DNA of 64,000 nucleotides from positions 17,884-81,883 of the forward strand of contig VGXV01000014.1 in the NCBI GenBank assembly GCA_016873165.1, read 5' to 3'. Below the pieces are notes generated by a model. That model ran no database searches. It was not told the origin of the DNA and was given only the letters and a program-made list of their open reading frames with translations. Source of the stretch: Planctomycetota bacterium. GTDB taxonomy: Bacteria; Planctomycetota; Brocadiia; Brocadiales; Brocadiaceae. Within the stretch, counting starts at the first letter, position 1; every line of letters starts with the position of its first letter. This document shows positions 26,054-35,350 of this stretch, piece after piece. The position numbers were made by a program, and so were the translations under genes.

Positions 26054-26581
26054 TTATTGAATATCAATCTCACACAATTTAATGCCCGATAAATTTGAAA
26101 TATCTTTTACCGGCAGATTTCCGTCATAGATACTTTCCAGGACGGCGATGCCATTATTATAAATTGTGACGGGAACATTGTTGATGTTTCTCTGGAGTAA
26201 AAATTTATAATGAAACCTTGTTCTGTCTCCGGAATTCCTGGCAATGACTGCCACAATTCTGTTGTTTCCCTTTCTTAATTTATCTGACGCGTCACAAAAC
26301 CCTTTTCTCTCAAACTTTTCTGCTTTTTTTGTATCGACAAAAACCAATGCTACCTTGTCGCCTTCCGTTATGTTCTCAAGTTCAAATCCTAATCCTTCCA
26401 ATCCTTCTGAAACAACAATTTTTAAGGGAGTTGAATGGGTGATTCTTTTCGTATCATCCCATGCGTTGGGGTTGTTTAAGAAATAATCCACGATATTTTC
26501 ACGTGCATGGCTGACATTATTCCCTAGAAGAAAAAATGTAATAATAAAGAAAAATACCCTATATTTTTTTTGAAAACTCAT
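26054..26581 (-). CDS. Exported protein of unknown function coupled to nadD
   Basis: 175 residues from the ATG that overlaps the nadD stop (ATGA). The signal peptide is FFFIITFFLLGNNVSHA. The mature protein appears beta-rich, with ENITEGDKVALVFVDTKKAE, a basic central part (GNNRIVAVIARNSGDRTRFHYKFLLQ) and GIAVLESIYDG. No family recognised. The coupling looks firm, but any functional link to NAD synthesis is not. Confidence 0.65.
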   Translation of the reverse strand: MSFQKKYRVFFFIITFFLLGNNVSHARENIVDYFLNNPNAWDDTKRITHSTPLKIVVSEGLEGLGFELENITEGDKVALVFVDTKKAEKFERKGFCDASDKLRKGNNRIVAVIARNSGDRTRFHYKFLLQRNINNVPVTIYNNGIAVLESIYDGNLPVKDISNLSGIKLCEIDIQ

Positions 26582-27207
26582 ACGTGCGGCTGCCTCTTTA
26601 AATAAAGTGAATGTGTTCTGATATAGTTTTCCACACATGTGGGGACTAAATATTTTATACTAAGACCGGTTTCTAATTTTTTCCTTATTTCAGTTGAAGA
26701 AATGCCTATGGAAGGAATCTGTACCATTAATTTTTCAATTTCTGCCTTTTTTTTAATGCCAATAGCGCTTTTCTTTATAATATCGGCATTCATCACAACA
26801 GGAAATCTGTTGACTACTATAAAATGGCACATTTGAGAAAGCATTTCAATATCCTTCCATGTGCTGATTTCATTTATCATGTCTGTTCCCATAATAAGGA
26901 ACAAATTATGCTCTCTTCCTAATTCTTCCCTGAGGGTCCTGATCGTATCAACGGTGTATGATTTTCCCGATCGTTTTACTTCAATGTCTGAAACTTCAAA
27001 GTGGTCATTATCAGAGATTGCTTGTTTTACCATTTGATACCGGTGAGATGATGCTATTAACCCGCCGGATTCCTTATGGGGAGAAATTCCCGTGGGGATA
27101 AATATTATTTTGGATAATTTTCTCTGCTGAAATACTTCTTCCGCAACGATCAAATGTCCTATGTGAATCGGATTAAATGACCCGCCAAATATTCCTATAT
27201 CCATCAT
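26578..27207 (-). CDS. nadD: Nicotinate-nucleotide adenylyltransferase
   Basis: 209 residues (one Met may be removed). It has the nucleotidyl-transfer motif GIFGGSFNPIHIGHLIVAEE and the closing SSTEIRKKLE, with the family length and PTGISPHKE in between. The enzyme adenylates nicotinate mononucleotide to deamido-NAD in cytoplasmic NAD synthesis. First gene of an apparent three-gene unit with the exported protein and the DCC protein. Confidence 0.95.
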   Translation of the reverse strand: MMDIGIFGGSFNPIHIGHLIVAEEVFQQRKLSKIIFIPTGISPHKESGGLIASSHRYQMVKQAISDNDHFEVSDIEVKRSGKSYTVDTIRTLREELGREHNLFLIMGTDMINEISTWKDIEMLSQMCHFIVVNRFPVVMNADIIKKSAIGIKKKAEIEKLMVQIPSIGISSTEIRKKLETGLSIKYLVPTCVENYIRTHSLYLKRQPHV

Positions 27208-27350
27208 GCGTTTTTATCTTGATATTTGTTGTGTTTCAATGGTAAAAGTTTGATATTATATAACAAATCAAACAATAGAACTATACCAAATTATTTCTTA
27301 AGGATAAAAGCAATATTGCGTCATTTGGAACACTTTAGTTTTTGAAAAAT

Positions 27351-27434
27351 TCGTAACAGTTTGCCCACCCCTAAATCCCCTCCCAAAAGGGGACTTCTTG
27401 TGTTCCCCTCCTGGGAGGGGCCAGGGGTGGGTCA
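27351..27434. repeat. Palindromic element related to the copy at 33563-33718
   Basis: GTAACAGTTTGCCCACCCC...CTCCCAAAAGGGGAC faces CCCCTCCTGGGAGGGGCCAGGGGTGGG. The same GTAACAGTT/CCCACCCCTA/CTCCCAAGAGGGG core returns at 33563-33718. Non-coding. Confidence 0.6.
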
Positions 27435-27479
27435 TTTTCCAATACTGGGACAATCCGGATTCAAGAGGGATGGGCATAA

Positions 27480-28682
27480 TTGAAAATTGCATATTTTGAT
27501 TGTTTTTCGGGAATCAGCGGGGATATGATTCTCGGGGCATTGGTGGATGCGGGACTCGAAATCCATCTGCTACGAACCGAACTGGAAAAACTCCACCTCC
27601 ACGGATACAAAATTTCCGGTGAGAAAGTGAAACGTGCCGGAATCTCCGGCACAAAGGTTTGTGTGGATATTTTCAGCCGGCATGAACATTCGCATGCAAC
27701 AGATCACGCGCATCATTTAAAATTTCCCGATATCCGTTTGATTATTGAAGAAAGCAAACTGCATCAACAGATTAAAGAGAATGGCGTTAAGATATTTCAT
27801 CGACTTGCCTCTGTTGAGGCAAAGATTCATAATGCTTCCGTTGACGATGTCCATTTTCATGAAGTGGGCGCTATAGACTCAATTGTTGATATTGTTGGCG
27901 CTGTTATCGGCTTGCATTTTCTCGGTATTGAAAAAATATATTTCTCGCCAATTCCCACCGGCAGCGGATACGTGAAGTGCGAACATGGTATTTTTCCCGT
28001 TCCCGCCCCTGCAACCGCGGAGCTGCTGAGAAACCATCAGTTGAAATCGGTGGCAATAGAAAAGGAGTTAACCACCCCAACCGGAGCCGCAATTATAACA
28101 ACTCTGGGAGAAGGGCTCAAAACCTTGCCGGAAATGAAGGTTCATACGATCGGTTATGGCGCCGGCAGTAACGATAATCCTGAAGTTCCGAATCTATTGC
28201 GTGTCTTTATCGGTGAAGATACGCAGCGCGAAGAGTCTGATGAAGTCTGGATCGTCGAAACAAATATTGATAACATGCCGGGGGAAATTTTGGGGTATGT
28301 AATGGATAAACTATTCGGCGCCGGGGCTGTTGATGCATATTTTACCTCCATTCAAATGAAAAAAGGAAGGCCGGGAATTATCATCAGCGCTATTGTGCCG
28401 GAGAAGTGTCTTTCCTCCGTAGAAGCTGTATTGTTTAATCAGACCACCACTTTTGGAATAAGAAAACACAAGGTTGTTCGCAGCATATTGTCCCGCGAAG
28501 TTAGGGAATATGAAAGTTCGTTTGGCAAGATAAAGGTGAAGATTGGCGCCTTTCATGGTGATATAAAAAGTATTTCTCCCGAATATGAAGATTGCAAACG
28601 AATCGCAGAAGAAAAAAATATTCCTCTGAAACACGTCTATACCATCATTTCCAGAGAACTTGATGCATTTGATCACCAGTAA
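27480..28682 (+). CDS. larC: Nickel pincer cofactor biosynthesis protein LarC
   Basis: 400 residues from a TTG start preceded by AGAGGGA. It has the family opening YFDCFSGISGDMILGALVDAG, the HHxxxF-rich region with HEHSHATDHAHH (possible metal binding), FHEVGAIDSIVDIVGA, and the C-terminal domain ending in ISRELDA. LarC inserts nickel into the pyridinium-thiocarboxylate pincer cofactor used by lactate racemase and relatives. In Lactobacillus plantarum LarC needs a programmed frameshift; here it is one continuous frame. No larA, larB or larE gene is in the window. A TPR membrane gene overlaps its end. Confidence 0.93.
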   Translation: MKIAYFDCFSGISGDMILGALVDAGLEIHLLRTELEKLHLHGYKISGEKVKRAGISGTKVCVDIFSRHEHSHATDHAHHLKFPDIRLIIEESKLHQQIKENGVKIFHRLASVEAKIHNASVDDVHFHEVGAIDSIVDIVGAVIGLHFLGIEKIYFSPIPTGSGYVKCEHGIFPVPAPATAELLRNHQLKSVAIEKELTTPTGAAIITTLGEGLKTLPEMKVHTIGYGAGSNDNPEVPNLLRVFIGEDTQREESDEVWIVETNIDNMPGEILGYVMDKLFGAGAVDAYFTSIQMKKGRPGIIISAIVPEKCLSSVEAVLFNQTTTFGIRKHKVVRSILSREVREYESSFGKIKVKIGAFHGDIKSISPEYEDCKRIAEEKNIPLKHVYTIISRELDAFDHQ

Positions 28683-30606
28683 AAAAATATTGCAGGGAAC
28701 TTCCGGGACAAAAAACTGGCTTCATCTCTGTATTCCGATTTTTATTATTGTATGCTTGTCGCAATTCATTTACTTGAATTCGTTATCAAATCAGTTTGTG
28801 TATGATGATGAATTTATTATTACCAACAATCCTTTCATAAAAACATGGGACAATTTCCCCAAACTTTTCAGCAGGGAATATTTTGAATATTCCGGAGAGT
28901 TAAGCTATCGGCCAGCAGTTACGGCTACCTATTTTATTGATTATGCCTTATGGAAACTGACTTCATTTGGGTATCATTTCGCCAACAACTGTTTACACTC
29001 ATTAAATGCGGTATTGGTGTTCTTCTTGCTCCTGCATTTATTCAAACATACGGGGGGGGCATTCGCCGGAGCTTTAATTTTTGCATGTCATCCGGTTTTG
29101 TCCGAAACGGTAAATGCCGTTTGCTTTCGGGAGGATTTGCTGGCATGTACCTTTTTCCTATCTTCATTTTTATTTTATAACAGAACGAAGCTAAAATGCT
29201 CATATTTATTCTATGCCGCTTCTCTGGCATGCTATTTTTTTGGAATATTTTCTAAGGAAATAGCAATCACCCTTCCTTTGCTCCTTTTTCTCTGCGATGC
29301 TCTCTACAGAGAAAGTTTCAAAAAAAATATTCGTTATTATGCAGGCTATGTTTTTATAACGATATTTTATCTCGCCATCAGATTTATTATCCTGCATAAT
29401 CCCGAGGAATCAACCGTATCCTACCCGGGAAACAGCATTCTCGTAAATTGTCTTACAATGTCAAAGGTGTTTGTATACTATATAAAACTCTTTTTTCTTC
29501 CCACAAAACTATGTTCGGACTACGTTATTCCGCGTTCTTTTTCCCTAAGTGAACCGTCCGTTATTACATCGTTTCTCATGATCGTTTCCGTTGCAGTCAT
29601 CGTTTATAAATTATTTACTTACCATAAGGAACTATTATTTTCTTTTGTATGGTTTTTTATCAGCCTGCTTCCGGTTTTAAATATCATACCGATAGAAAAT
29701 ATCATGGCGGAAAGATATCTTTACCTTCCTGCGGTAAGTTTCAGCATGCTTTGTGCGGGTTTCATTGTGTCTTGCAAAAAAACGATTCCGTTCTCAAATA
29801 AATCGTATGGAATCATCATATTGGCTTGCATGCTCATCTTGTTTTCAGTGAAAACGTATAACAGAAATAAGGTATGGAAAACCCAATCGGTATTATGGGA
29901 GAGTACCGTAAAGACAACGCCGGATAGTTTTAAGGCACATAATAATCTCGGGAATTTTTACCGGGATTCCGGCAAATTAGACCAGGCAATTGAAGAATTT
30001 CATCGGGCATTGAACCTTTTTGAGAATTACGCGGAGGCCCATAACAACCTTGGCATAACATACAGAAAAAAAGGGATGTACGAGGAGGCCTACAATGAAT
30101 ATCAGAAAGCGTTGCAACTCAATCCCGGTTATTCCGGCGCTCATAACAATCTTGGTGTTTTATATACAAAGATAAATAAGACCGATCTTGCAATTGAGGA
30201 ATTTAAACAAGCCATTGCAAATGAACGAATATATCCGGATGCTCATAACAATTTGGGTGTGTTATATGCCCATTTAGGAAGATTGGATTTAGCCATCGAA
30301 GAATTCAGAAATGCAATTTCCGATAAACCGGACTATCCGGAAGCTTACAACAATCTTGGAACAGCGTATTTAAAAAAGGGTATGTATGAAGAGGCAATAA
30401 ATGAACTCCTTAAAGCAATCACATATAACAATCGTGACATAAAGGCGTATTATACTTTAAGCACGGCATATTGGAATAAGGGATATTACGGTAAAGCCGC
30501 AGAAATATGCAAAAAAATATTGTCCATCGATCCAAATCATCAGGACGCCATTACACTGCTTAACGCGATCAATCAAAAAACCGGGCACGTGGAAGTTGTT
30601 CCTTAA
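28663..30606 (+). CDS. Polytopic membrane protein with C-terminal TPR repeats
   Basis: About 647 residues; the ATG at 28663 is preferred to the TTG at 28660. It overlaps larC by 20 bases. The first 420 residues have ten or more membrane helices, with NQFVYDDEFIITNN, an aspartate-rich region typical of the TMTC/PMT-like (GT-C) glycosyltransferase fold. The last 230 residues hold six TPRs (AHNNLGNFYR, AHNNLGITYR, AHNNLGVLYT, AHNNLGVLYA, AYNNLGTAYL, AYYTLSTAYW). The combination resembles O-mannosyltransferase-type TMTC proteins, so glycosyl transfer onto proteins is plausible; the acceptor is unknown. Confidence 0.82.
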   Translation: MHLITSKKILQGTSGTKNWLHLCIPIFIIVCLSQFIYLNSLSNQFVYDDEFIITNNPFIKTWDNFPKLFSREYFEYSGELSYRPAVTATYFIDYALWKLTSFGYHFANNCLHSLNAVLVFFLLLHLFKHTGGAFAGALIFACHPVLSETVNAVCFREDLLACTFFLSSFLFYNRTKLKCSYLFYAASLACYFFGIFSKEIAITLPLLLFLCDALYRESFKKNIRYYAGYVFITIFYLAIRFIILHNPEESTVSYPGNSILVNCLTMSKVFVYYIKLFFLPTKLCSDYVIPRSFSLSEPSVITSFLMIVSVAVIVYKLFTYHKELLFSFVWFFISLLPVLNIIPIENIMAERYLYLPAVSFSMLCAGFIVSCKKTIPFSNKSYGIIILACMLILFSVKTYNRNKVWKTQSVLWESTVKTTPDSFKAHNNLGNFYRDSGKLDQAIEEFHRALNLFENYAEAHNNLGITYRKKGMYEEAYNEYQKALQLNPGYSGAHNNLGVLYTKINKTDLAIEEFKQAIANERIYPDAHNNLGVLYAHLGRLDLAIEEFRNAISDKPDYPEAYNNLGTAYLKKGMYEEAINELLKAITYNNRDIKAYYTLSTAYWNKGYYGKAAEICKKILSIDPNHQDAITLLNAINQKTGHVEVVP

Positions 30607-30657
30607 TCATTGAGATTTGTTCATGCCGTGTTACAATAAATATTTAAGGAGGATAAA

Positions 30658-31701
30658 ATGAACGTTTCTATAATAGGAGCAGGCGGCGTAATAGGAAGGC
30701 AAATCGTCATTACGCTTGTACAGGAACGGATAATTCCCATGAATGCCCGGCTTCAGCTTGTGGGGCATATTGAGGGGAAAAGCAAAAGCCTGCTTTATGG
30801 ATTGGCTTCTGACCTTGTAGACGCTTATGCGGAAATAATTCCTGAAATAGATGTCTGCCTTGATCCGGAAAAAGTGTATGGCGATATCATAATTTTTGCA
30901 GCCGGAAAGTCTTCGGTGAATGAACCGGGAAAACTTCATGACCGTCAGGCGCTTGCTTCACTGAATTTGCCGGTTTTTGAAAGTTATGCTCAGATACTTT
31001 CTGAGAACAGAAAACATGGCGAGGAAATTGTTGTAATTGTCACCAATCCTGTAGAACTTGGGGTAGAAATATTTTCACGATACTTTGAAAGGTCGCATGT
31101 CATTGGCATGGGCGCCTTTTCCGATACCCTGAGATTCCGCCGTGAAATTGCTGCCGAACTGGGATGCCGCCGTCAGAATGTGCAGGGTTTAGTGCTTGGC
31201 GAACATGGAATGGGAATGGTGCCCTGCTGGAGTACGGTAAAGGTGTATGGTTATATGTCATCAAAAAAACAGGAAGAAATTGCCGCGCTCAGAAATCATC
31301 CTTGCCCGGAACGTCAGGCAGCAGTGCAGGAGGCGATTCGTTTGTTGTTTGAAGAAAATGCCCGGGAAGCATATAAATACGTATCTTCTTTGAGAGCAGA
31401 TATCCGAACATTTGTCCGTCCTGTGGTAACATACAGAACCGGATCGAATACCCCTGTCGCGACCGCAGAAATTGTTTCCCGTTTAGTCGAAACAATTGTT
31501 GATGGCAAACAAATTTTAGCGGCAGCACAGGTATCGCTGAAGGGGGAATTTCTCAATATTCATGGCGTGACCGGCGCTCCGGTGATTCTCTCCAATCAGG
31601 GAGCCCGTATAGTGCCGGTAGAATTGTGGCCGGAGGAAGCAATAGCGGTGCATAATGCGGCGAAGAGGTTTAAGGAATATTTGGCGAAGATGGAATCGTA
31701 A
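30658..31701 (+). CDS. Divergent malate/lactate dehydrogenase family protein
   Basis: 347 residues. It has a Rossmann NAD site GAGGVIGRQI at residues 7-16, TNPVELGVEIFS, the Asp/Arg motif in SDTLRFRREIA, and the catalytic-His motif GEHGMGMVPC. These identify the LDH/MDH fold. The substrate loop that normally carries AG-x-P-R-K-P-G with a substrate Arg is here AGKSSVNEPGK, where I see no Arg. The actual substrate may therefore differ from malate or lactate. No neighbouring gene explains its role. Confidence 0.8.
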   Translation: MNVSIIGAGGVIGRQIVITLVQERIIPMNARLQLVGHIEGKSKSLLYGLASDLVDAYAEIIPEIDVCLDPEKVYGDIIIFAAGKSSVNEPGKLHDRQALASLNLPVFESYAQILSENRKHGEEIVVIVTNPVELGVEIFSRYFERSHVIGMGAFSDTLRFRREIAAELGCRRQNVQGLVLGEHGMGMVPCWSTVKVYGYMSSKKQEEIAALRNHPCPERQAAVQEAIRLLFEENAREAYKYVSSLRADIRTFVRPVVTYRTGSNTPVATAEIVSRLVETIVDGKQILAAAQVSLKGEFLNIHGVTGAPVILSNQGARIVPVELWPEEAIAVHNAAKRFKEYLAKMES

Positions 31702-31719
31702 TTTACTATACAAGGAATT

Positions 31720-31800
31720 TTAATGCTTCGACGGAGTTTATACTAAGCGTGCGAATGTACTCAGCACGACGTCATTCTGAGCAGAGTCGGGGAATCAAGG
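31720..31800. repeat. Degenerate CTTCGACGGAGTTTATAC-type repeat
   Basis: ATGCTTCGACGGAGTTTATAC followed by CTCAGCACGACGTC and CTGAGCAGAGTCGGGG is a worn relative of the element at 25467-25650. It separates the dehydrogenase from the DUF885 gene. Confidence 0.5.
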
Positions 31801-31842
31801 CTACTGAAGGACTAATTAAACATAAAGAGAAGGCACATCAAA

Positions 31843-33546
31843 ATGAGTGCGAAAGACGATACTGACAAGGAACTGCAAAATTGTTCTGTTGATTATTGGG
31901 AATACTACCTCAAATGCAACCCTGCATTTGCCACCTATATTGGCGATCACCGGTATGATGATGCGCTCCAGGATATATCGGAACAATCGGTTTCTGCACA
32001 AAAAAAATTCTATAAAAATGTTCTTGTGCGGTTAGAGAAAATTGACAGGAATTCATTATGCGATGAAAATAAATTAAACATCATGCTCCTGAAAAAATCG
32101 TTGTCCGACCGCATCCAATTGTATGATTTTAAAACGCATTTCATCCCTCTTGATCATTTGCAGGGTCCACACCTGGAAATTCCGCAAATTATAGAATACC
32201 ATCCTTTCAACACAAAAAAAGATTTTGAAAATTATGTTGCAAGGTTAAAGGCATTTCCACAATTGATAGATCAGGTCATTGATAATTTACAAACGGGAAT
32301 ACGGCATGACATTATTTCATATAAAAAAAGCATTGAATATGTTATTCAGCAGTCGAATACTTTTGCGCAATTCAGCCCGGAAGATCATCCGTTCTATGCG
32401 CCTGTAAAGAAATCAGAGAACGGCTTTTCTGCCAAAGAAAAAGAAGAAATACAACAAATGATCAAAGCGACGGTTATTTCTGAAATAACTCCTGCTTATA
32501 AAAAACTATCCTGTTATTTAAATGATGAATATAAAAATTTTTGCAGAGAAAAGGAAGGGATATGGTCGCTCCCCAACGGGAGCGATATGTATGCATTTTT
32601 AGTAAAGCACCATACCACCACAGACCTTTCCCCCGAAAAAATTCATAAAATCGGGAAAGGGGAGATTGAAAGAATAAGCGGAGAAATCCGGGGAATCATG
32701 AAACAAATGGGTTTCAGCGGAACGACAAAAAAATTTGCCGGATATCTCAGGGGGAAAAAAGAACTTTATCATAAGCAAGGACAAGAATTGCTGGATGATT
32801 ACCGTAGCATTTTATCCAAAATGGACAAAAAATTGCCGGATTATTTTGGGAGATTGCCAAAGGCGAAATATGGGTTTAAAAAAATAGAAACCTATAGAGA
32901 GAAAACAGCGCCGGCGGCATACTATTATCCTCCTCCCAAAGATTTTTCACGCCCGGGTTATTTTTATGTGAACACGTATAAACCGGAACAAAGGCCGGTT
33001 TTTGAAATGGAAGCGCTTGCGTATCATGAAGCCGTGCCCGGCCACCATCTTCAGATTGCAATCATGCAGGAACTTGAGAACATTCCCGACTTCAGGAGAT
33101 ACGAAGGCTCTACCGCATTTATCGAAGGGTGGGCATTATATGCGGAAAAACTCGCCGGAGAAATGGGGTTTTATGGGGATATTTACTCGCAATACGGAAG
33201 ATTAACCTTTGAAATATGGCGGGCGGTGCGGCTTGTTGTTGATACGGGATTGCATTATTATAAGTGGAGCAGGGATGATGCTGTTAACTTTTGTAAAGAA
33301 ACAACGGGACTCGAAGACCATGAAATTGAAGTGGAAGTCGACCGTTACATAGTAATGCCCGGCCAGGCCTTGGCATATAAAATAGGTGAAATTAAAATAT
33401 TGGAACTGAGGAAGAAAGCGAAGAATCTTCTAAGCTCAACGTTCAACATCAAAAGTTTTCATGACAAACTCCTCGAAAACGGAGCATTGCCGCTTTTTTC
33501 CCTTGAGAATGTGGTTGATGAATGGTTAAAGTCTTTGAGTGTGTGA
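31843..33546 (+). CDS. DUF885 family protein (metallopeptidase-like)
   Basis: 567 residues, the usual length, with the signature HEAVPGHHLQIAIMQEL at about residues 395-411 and FIEGWALYAEKLA near 428-440. It fits the DUF885 family, which has an HExxxGH-like zinc site and EGWALY. No signal peptide is seen, so it is probably cytoplasmic. The role in peptide or small-molecule hydrolysis is inferred from the motif. Monocistronic. Confidence 0.85.
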   Translation: MSAKDDTDKELQNCSVDYWEYYLKCNPAFATYIGDHRYDDALQDISEQSVSAQKKFYKNVLVRLEKIDRNSLCDENKLNIMLLKKSLSDRIQLYDFKTHFIPLDHLQGPHLEIPQIIEYHPFNTKKDFENYVARLKAFPQLIDQVIDNLQTGIRHDIISYKKSIEYVIQQSNTFAQFSPEDHPFYAPVKKSENGFSAKEKEEIQQMIKATVISEITPAYKKLSCYLNDEYKNFCREKEGIWSLPNGSDMYAFLVKHHTTTDLSPEKIHKIGKGEIERISGEIRGIMKQMGFSGTTKKFAGYLRGKKELYHKQGQELLDDYRSILSKMDKKLPDYFGRLPKAKYGFKKIETYREKTAPAAYYYPPPKDFSRPGYFYVNTYKPEQRPVFEMEALAYHEAVPGHHLQIAIMQELENIPDFRRYEGSTAFIEGWALYAEKLAGEMGFYGDIYSQYGRLTFEIWRAVRLVVDTGLHYYKWSRDDAVNFCKETTGLEDHEIEVEVDRYIVMPGQALAYKIGEIKILELRKKAKNLLSSTFNIKSFHDKLLENGALPLFSLENVVDEWLKSLSV

Positions 33547-33562
33547 AAAAGAATAATAATCG

Positions 33563-33718
33563 TAACAGTTCACCCCTTCCGGATTGTGCCGGTGTTTGAA
33601 AAGGACCCACCCCTAGCCCCTCCCAAGAGGGGAATACAAGAAGTTAATTCCCAAGAGAGGAATGCAAGAAGTCACAGTCCCCTCCTGGGAGGGGATTTAG
33701 GGGTGGGTGAACTGTTAC
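33563..33718. repeat. Large palindromic repeat
   Basis: A left part, CGTAACAGTTCACCCC, is matched by the right part GGGGTGGGTGAACTGTTAC; inside are CCCCTCCCAAGAGGGG and CCCCTCCTGGGAGGGG. It is related to 27351-27434 and resembles a MITE with terminal inverted repeats; no reading frame is visible. Confidence 0.65.
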
Positions 33719-33764
33719 TAATAATCAGTAGTCTTCTGATTTTTTGATTTTAAAGAGGATGTGC

Positions 33765-35003
33765 ATGAACAGGCAAGAGAGAAACGCCGTCAGAAAAAGT
33801 CTTACTATTTCGATGAAGGATGGTATTGCTGCCGCTGCAACATCGGGTTTTGGAAACAACTATGTCAACCCCTTTGCCGTTGCCCTTGGCGGAACAAATA
33901 TCCAGATAGGCATATTGAATTCCATAATACATTTTATTCCCGCGCTGATGCAGCTTAAGGCCGCGGATATAACCGAATACGTTGGCAGCAGAAAAAAGAT
34001 TATCGTCATTTCCGTTCTTTCGCAGGCCAGCATGCTTATCCCCATTGCCCTCATTCCCTTTTTCCCGAAATATTTCCGCATTATTGCGCTTATTTGCTTC
34101 TGCACCTTTTATATGTCTTTTGAATCTCTTGCTACCCCTGCATGGGGTTCTCTCATAGCCAACCTTGTTCCAAAAAAGAGAATGGGGCGGTATTTCAGCA
34201 GGCGTTCACGGATTGTCAACCTTGTTGGTTTAATGGCGACGTTTTTAGCAGGATATTTGCTGGACATATTTAATAATCCCTCGCTTATGGGTTTTACGAT
34301 TATATTTTTACTTGCAATGATTTCACGGTACATTTCATGCTATTTTCTCAGCAGGATGTACGAGCCGCCTCTGGAAATAAAGCGGGAGCATTATTTTTCA
34401 TTTGTTGATTTTCTGAAAAGATTAAACATCGGAAACTTCGGGAAATACGTGATTTTTCAAAGCGCTTTTAATTTGTCGGTGCATATTGCATCACCCTTTT
34501 TTGCTGTATATATGCTCAGGGATCTTGGATTTTCTTATCTTACTTACACAATTGTTATAACGGTCGTGCCTCTCGCCACCATATTATCGATGAGTTACTG
34601 GGGGCGATACGCCGACACAATGGGAAATCGGAAGGTTCTTACTCTATGCAGTTTTGTCATATCGAGCCTGCCTGCATGGTGGCTGCTTTCTCATAATGTA
34701 TTTTTTCTGATAGGAGTTCAGATATTATCCGGATTTTTCTGGGGTGGTTTTAATTTGTGTTCGTCCAATTTTATCTATGAATCGGCAATCCCGGAAAAAC
34801 GCACCCGCTGCATCTCGTACTTTAATACGATAAACGGCATCGCAATATGCCTTGGGAATTTATTGGGCGGCTTTCTTGCCGCCCATGTGCCTCCGGTACT
34901 TGGCTACCGACTGCTTGCCATCTTTGCGGTTTCTGCGTTCCTGAGATTCCTTATGGCAGCCATTTTATTGAGGAGGGTAAAAGCGGTTGCGAGGAGGGCG
35001 TAG
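33765..35003 (+). CDS. Major facilitator superfamily transporter
   Basis: 412 residues from the ATG at 33765, which is preceded by GAGG; upstream in-frame starts are weaker. It has twelve hydrophobic segments and the loop 2-3 pattern reading DITEYVGSRKKIIVI. The mirror pattern in loop 8-9 reads GRYADTMGNRK. It is a secondary membrane carrier; the substrate is not readable. It stands alone. Confidence 0.82.
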   Translation: MNRQERNAVRKSLTISMKDGIAAAATSGFGNNYVNPFAVALGGTNIQIGILNSIIHFIPALMQLKAADITEYVGSRKKIIVISVLSQASMLIPIALIPFFPKYFRIIALICFCTFYMSFESLATPAWGSLIANLVPKKRMGRYFSRRSRIVNLVGLMATFLAGYLLDIFNNPSLMGFTIIFLLAMISRYISCYFLSRMYEPPLEIKREHYFSFVDFLKRLNIGNFGKYVIFQSAFNLSVHIASPFFAVYMLRDLGFSYLTYTIVITVVPLATILSMSYWGRYADTMGNRKVLTLCSFVISSLPAWWLLSHNVFFLIGVQILSGFFWGGFNLCSSNFIYESAIPEKRTRCISYFNTINGIAICLGNLLGGFLAAHVPPVLGYRLLAIFAVSAFLRFLMAAILLRRVKAVARRA

Positions 35004-35350
35004 TGATGATGAGATTAATAAGGAGAATAATATAAATTTGAAATTTTGCCCATGTCTTAACTCCATGCTTCAGCATGGGGTTAAGGGGAGAAATAATCAT
35101 GGGCTTCAGCCCTGCGGCAACGTTAACCCAATATCTTTCACTGTACCAGAAGGTCATGAAAGCCGGTGTATCTATTGTAGATATCTCCGCCTAAAGTGCG
35201 GAGTTAATTTAATGGAGGTGGAATTTGCGCCATGCGTCAATATTAGAGGCGCCTTATAAAATAAGGGAAATCGAAGTTTTTTTCAAAAAGCTAAAGTGTT
35301 ACGATTTGTTTGACTATATGCAACACAAAAAGAGCACGGTTAGGAGTTTT
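35004..35350. other. Gene-free stretch with worn palindromes
   Basis: It contains a CCATGCTTCAGCATGG hairpin (about 35065-35080), GGCTTCAGCCCTGCGG, and a CCGC..GCGGAG pair, but no reading frame I can support. These look like remnants of small repeat elements between the MFS and miaB genes. Confidence 0.5.

Noticed and set aside
34987..35259. 90-residue frame after the MFS gene
   Set aside because: It runs through palindromic repeats and overlaps the MFS stop; amino-acid content is not protein-like.
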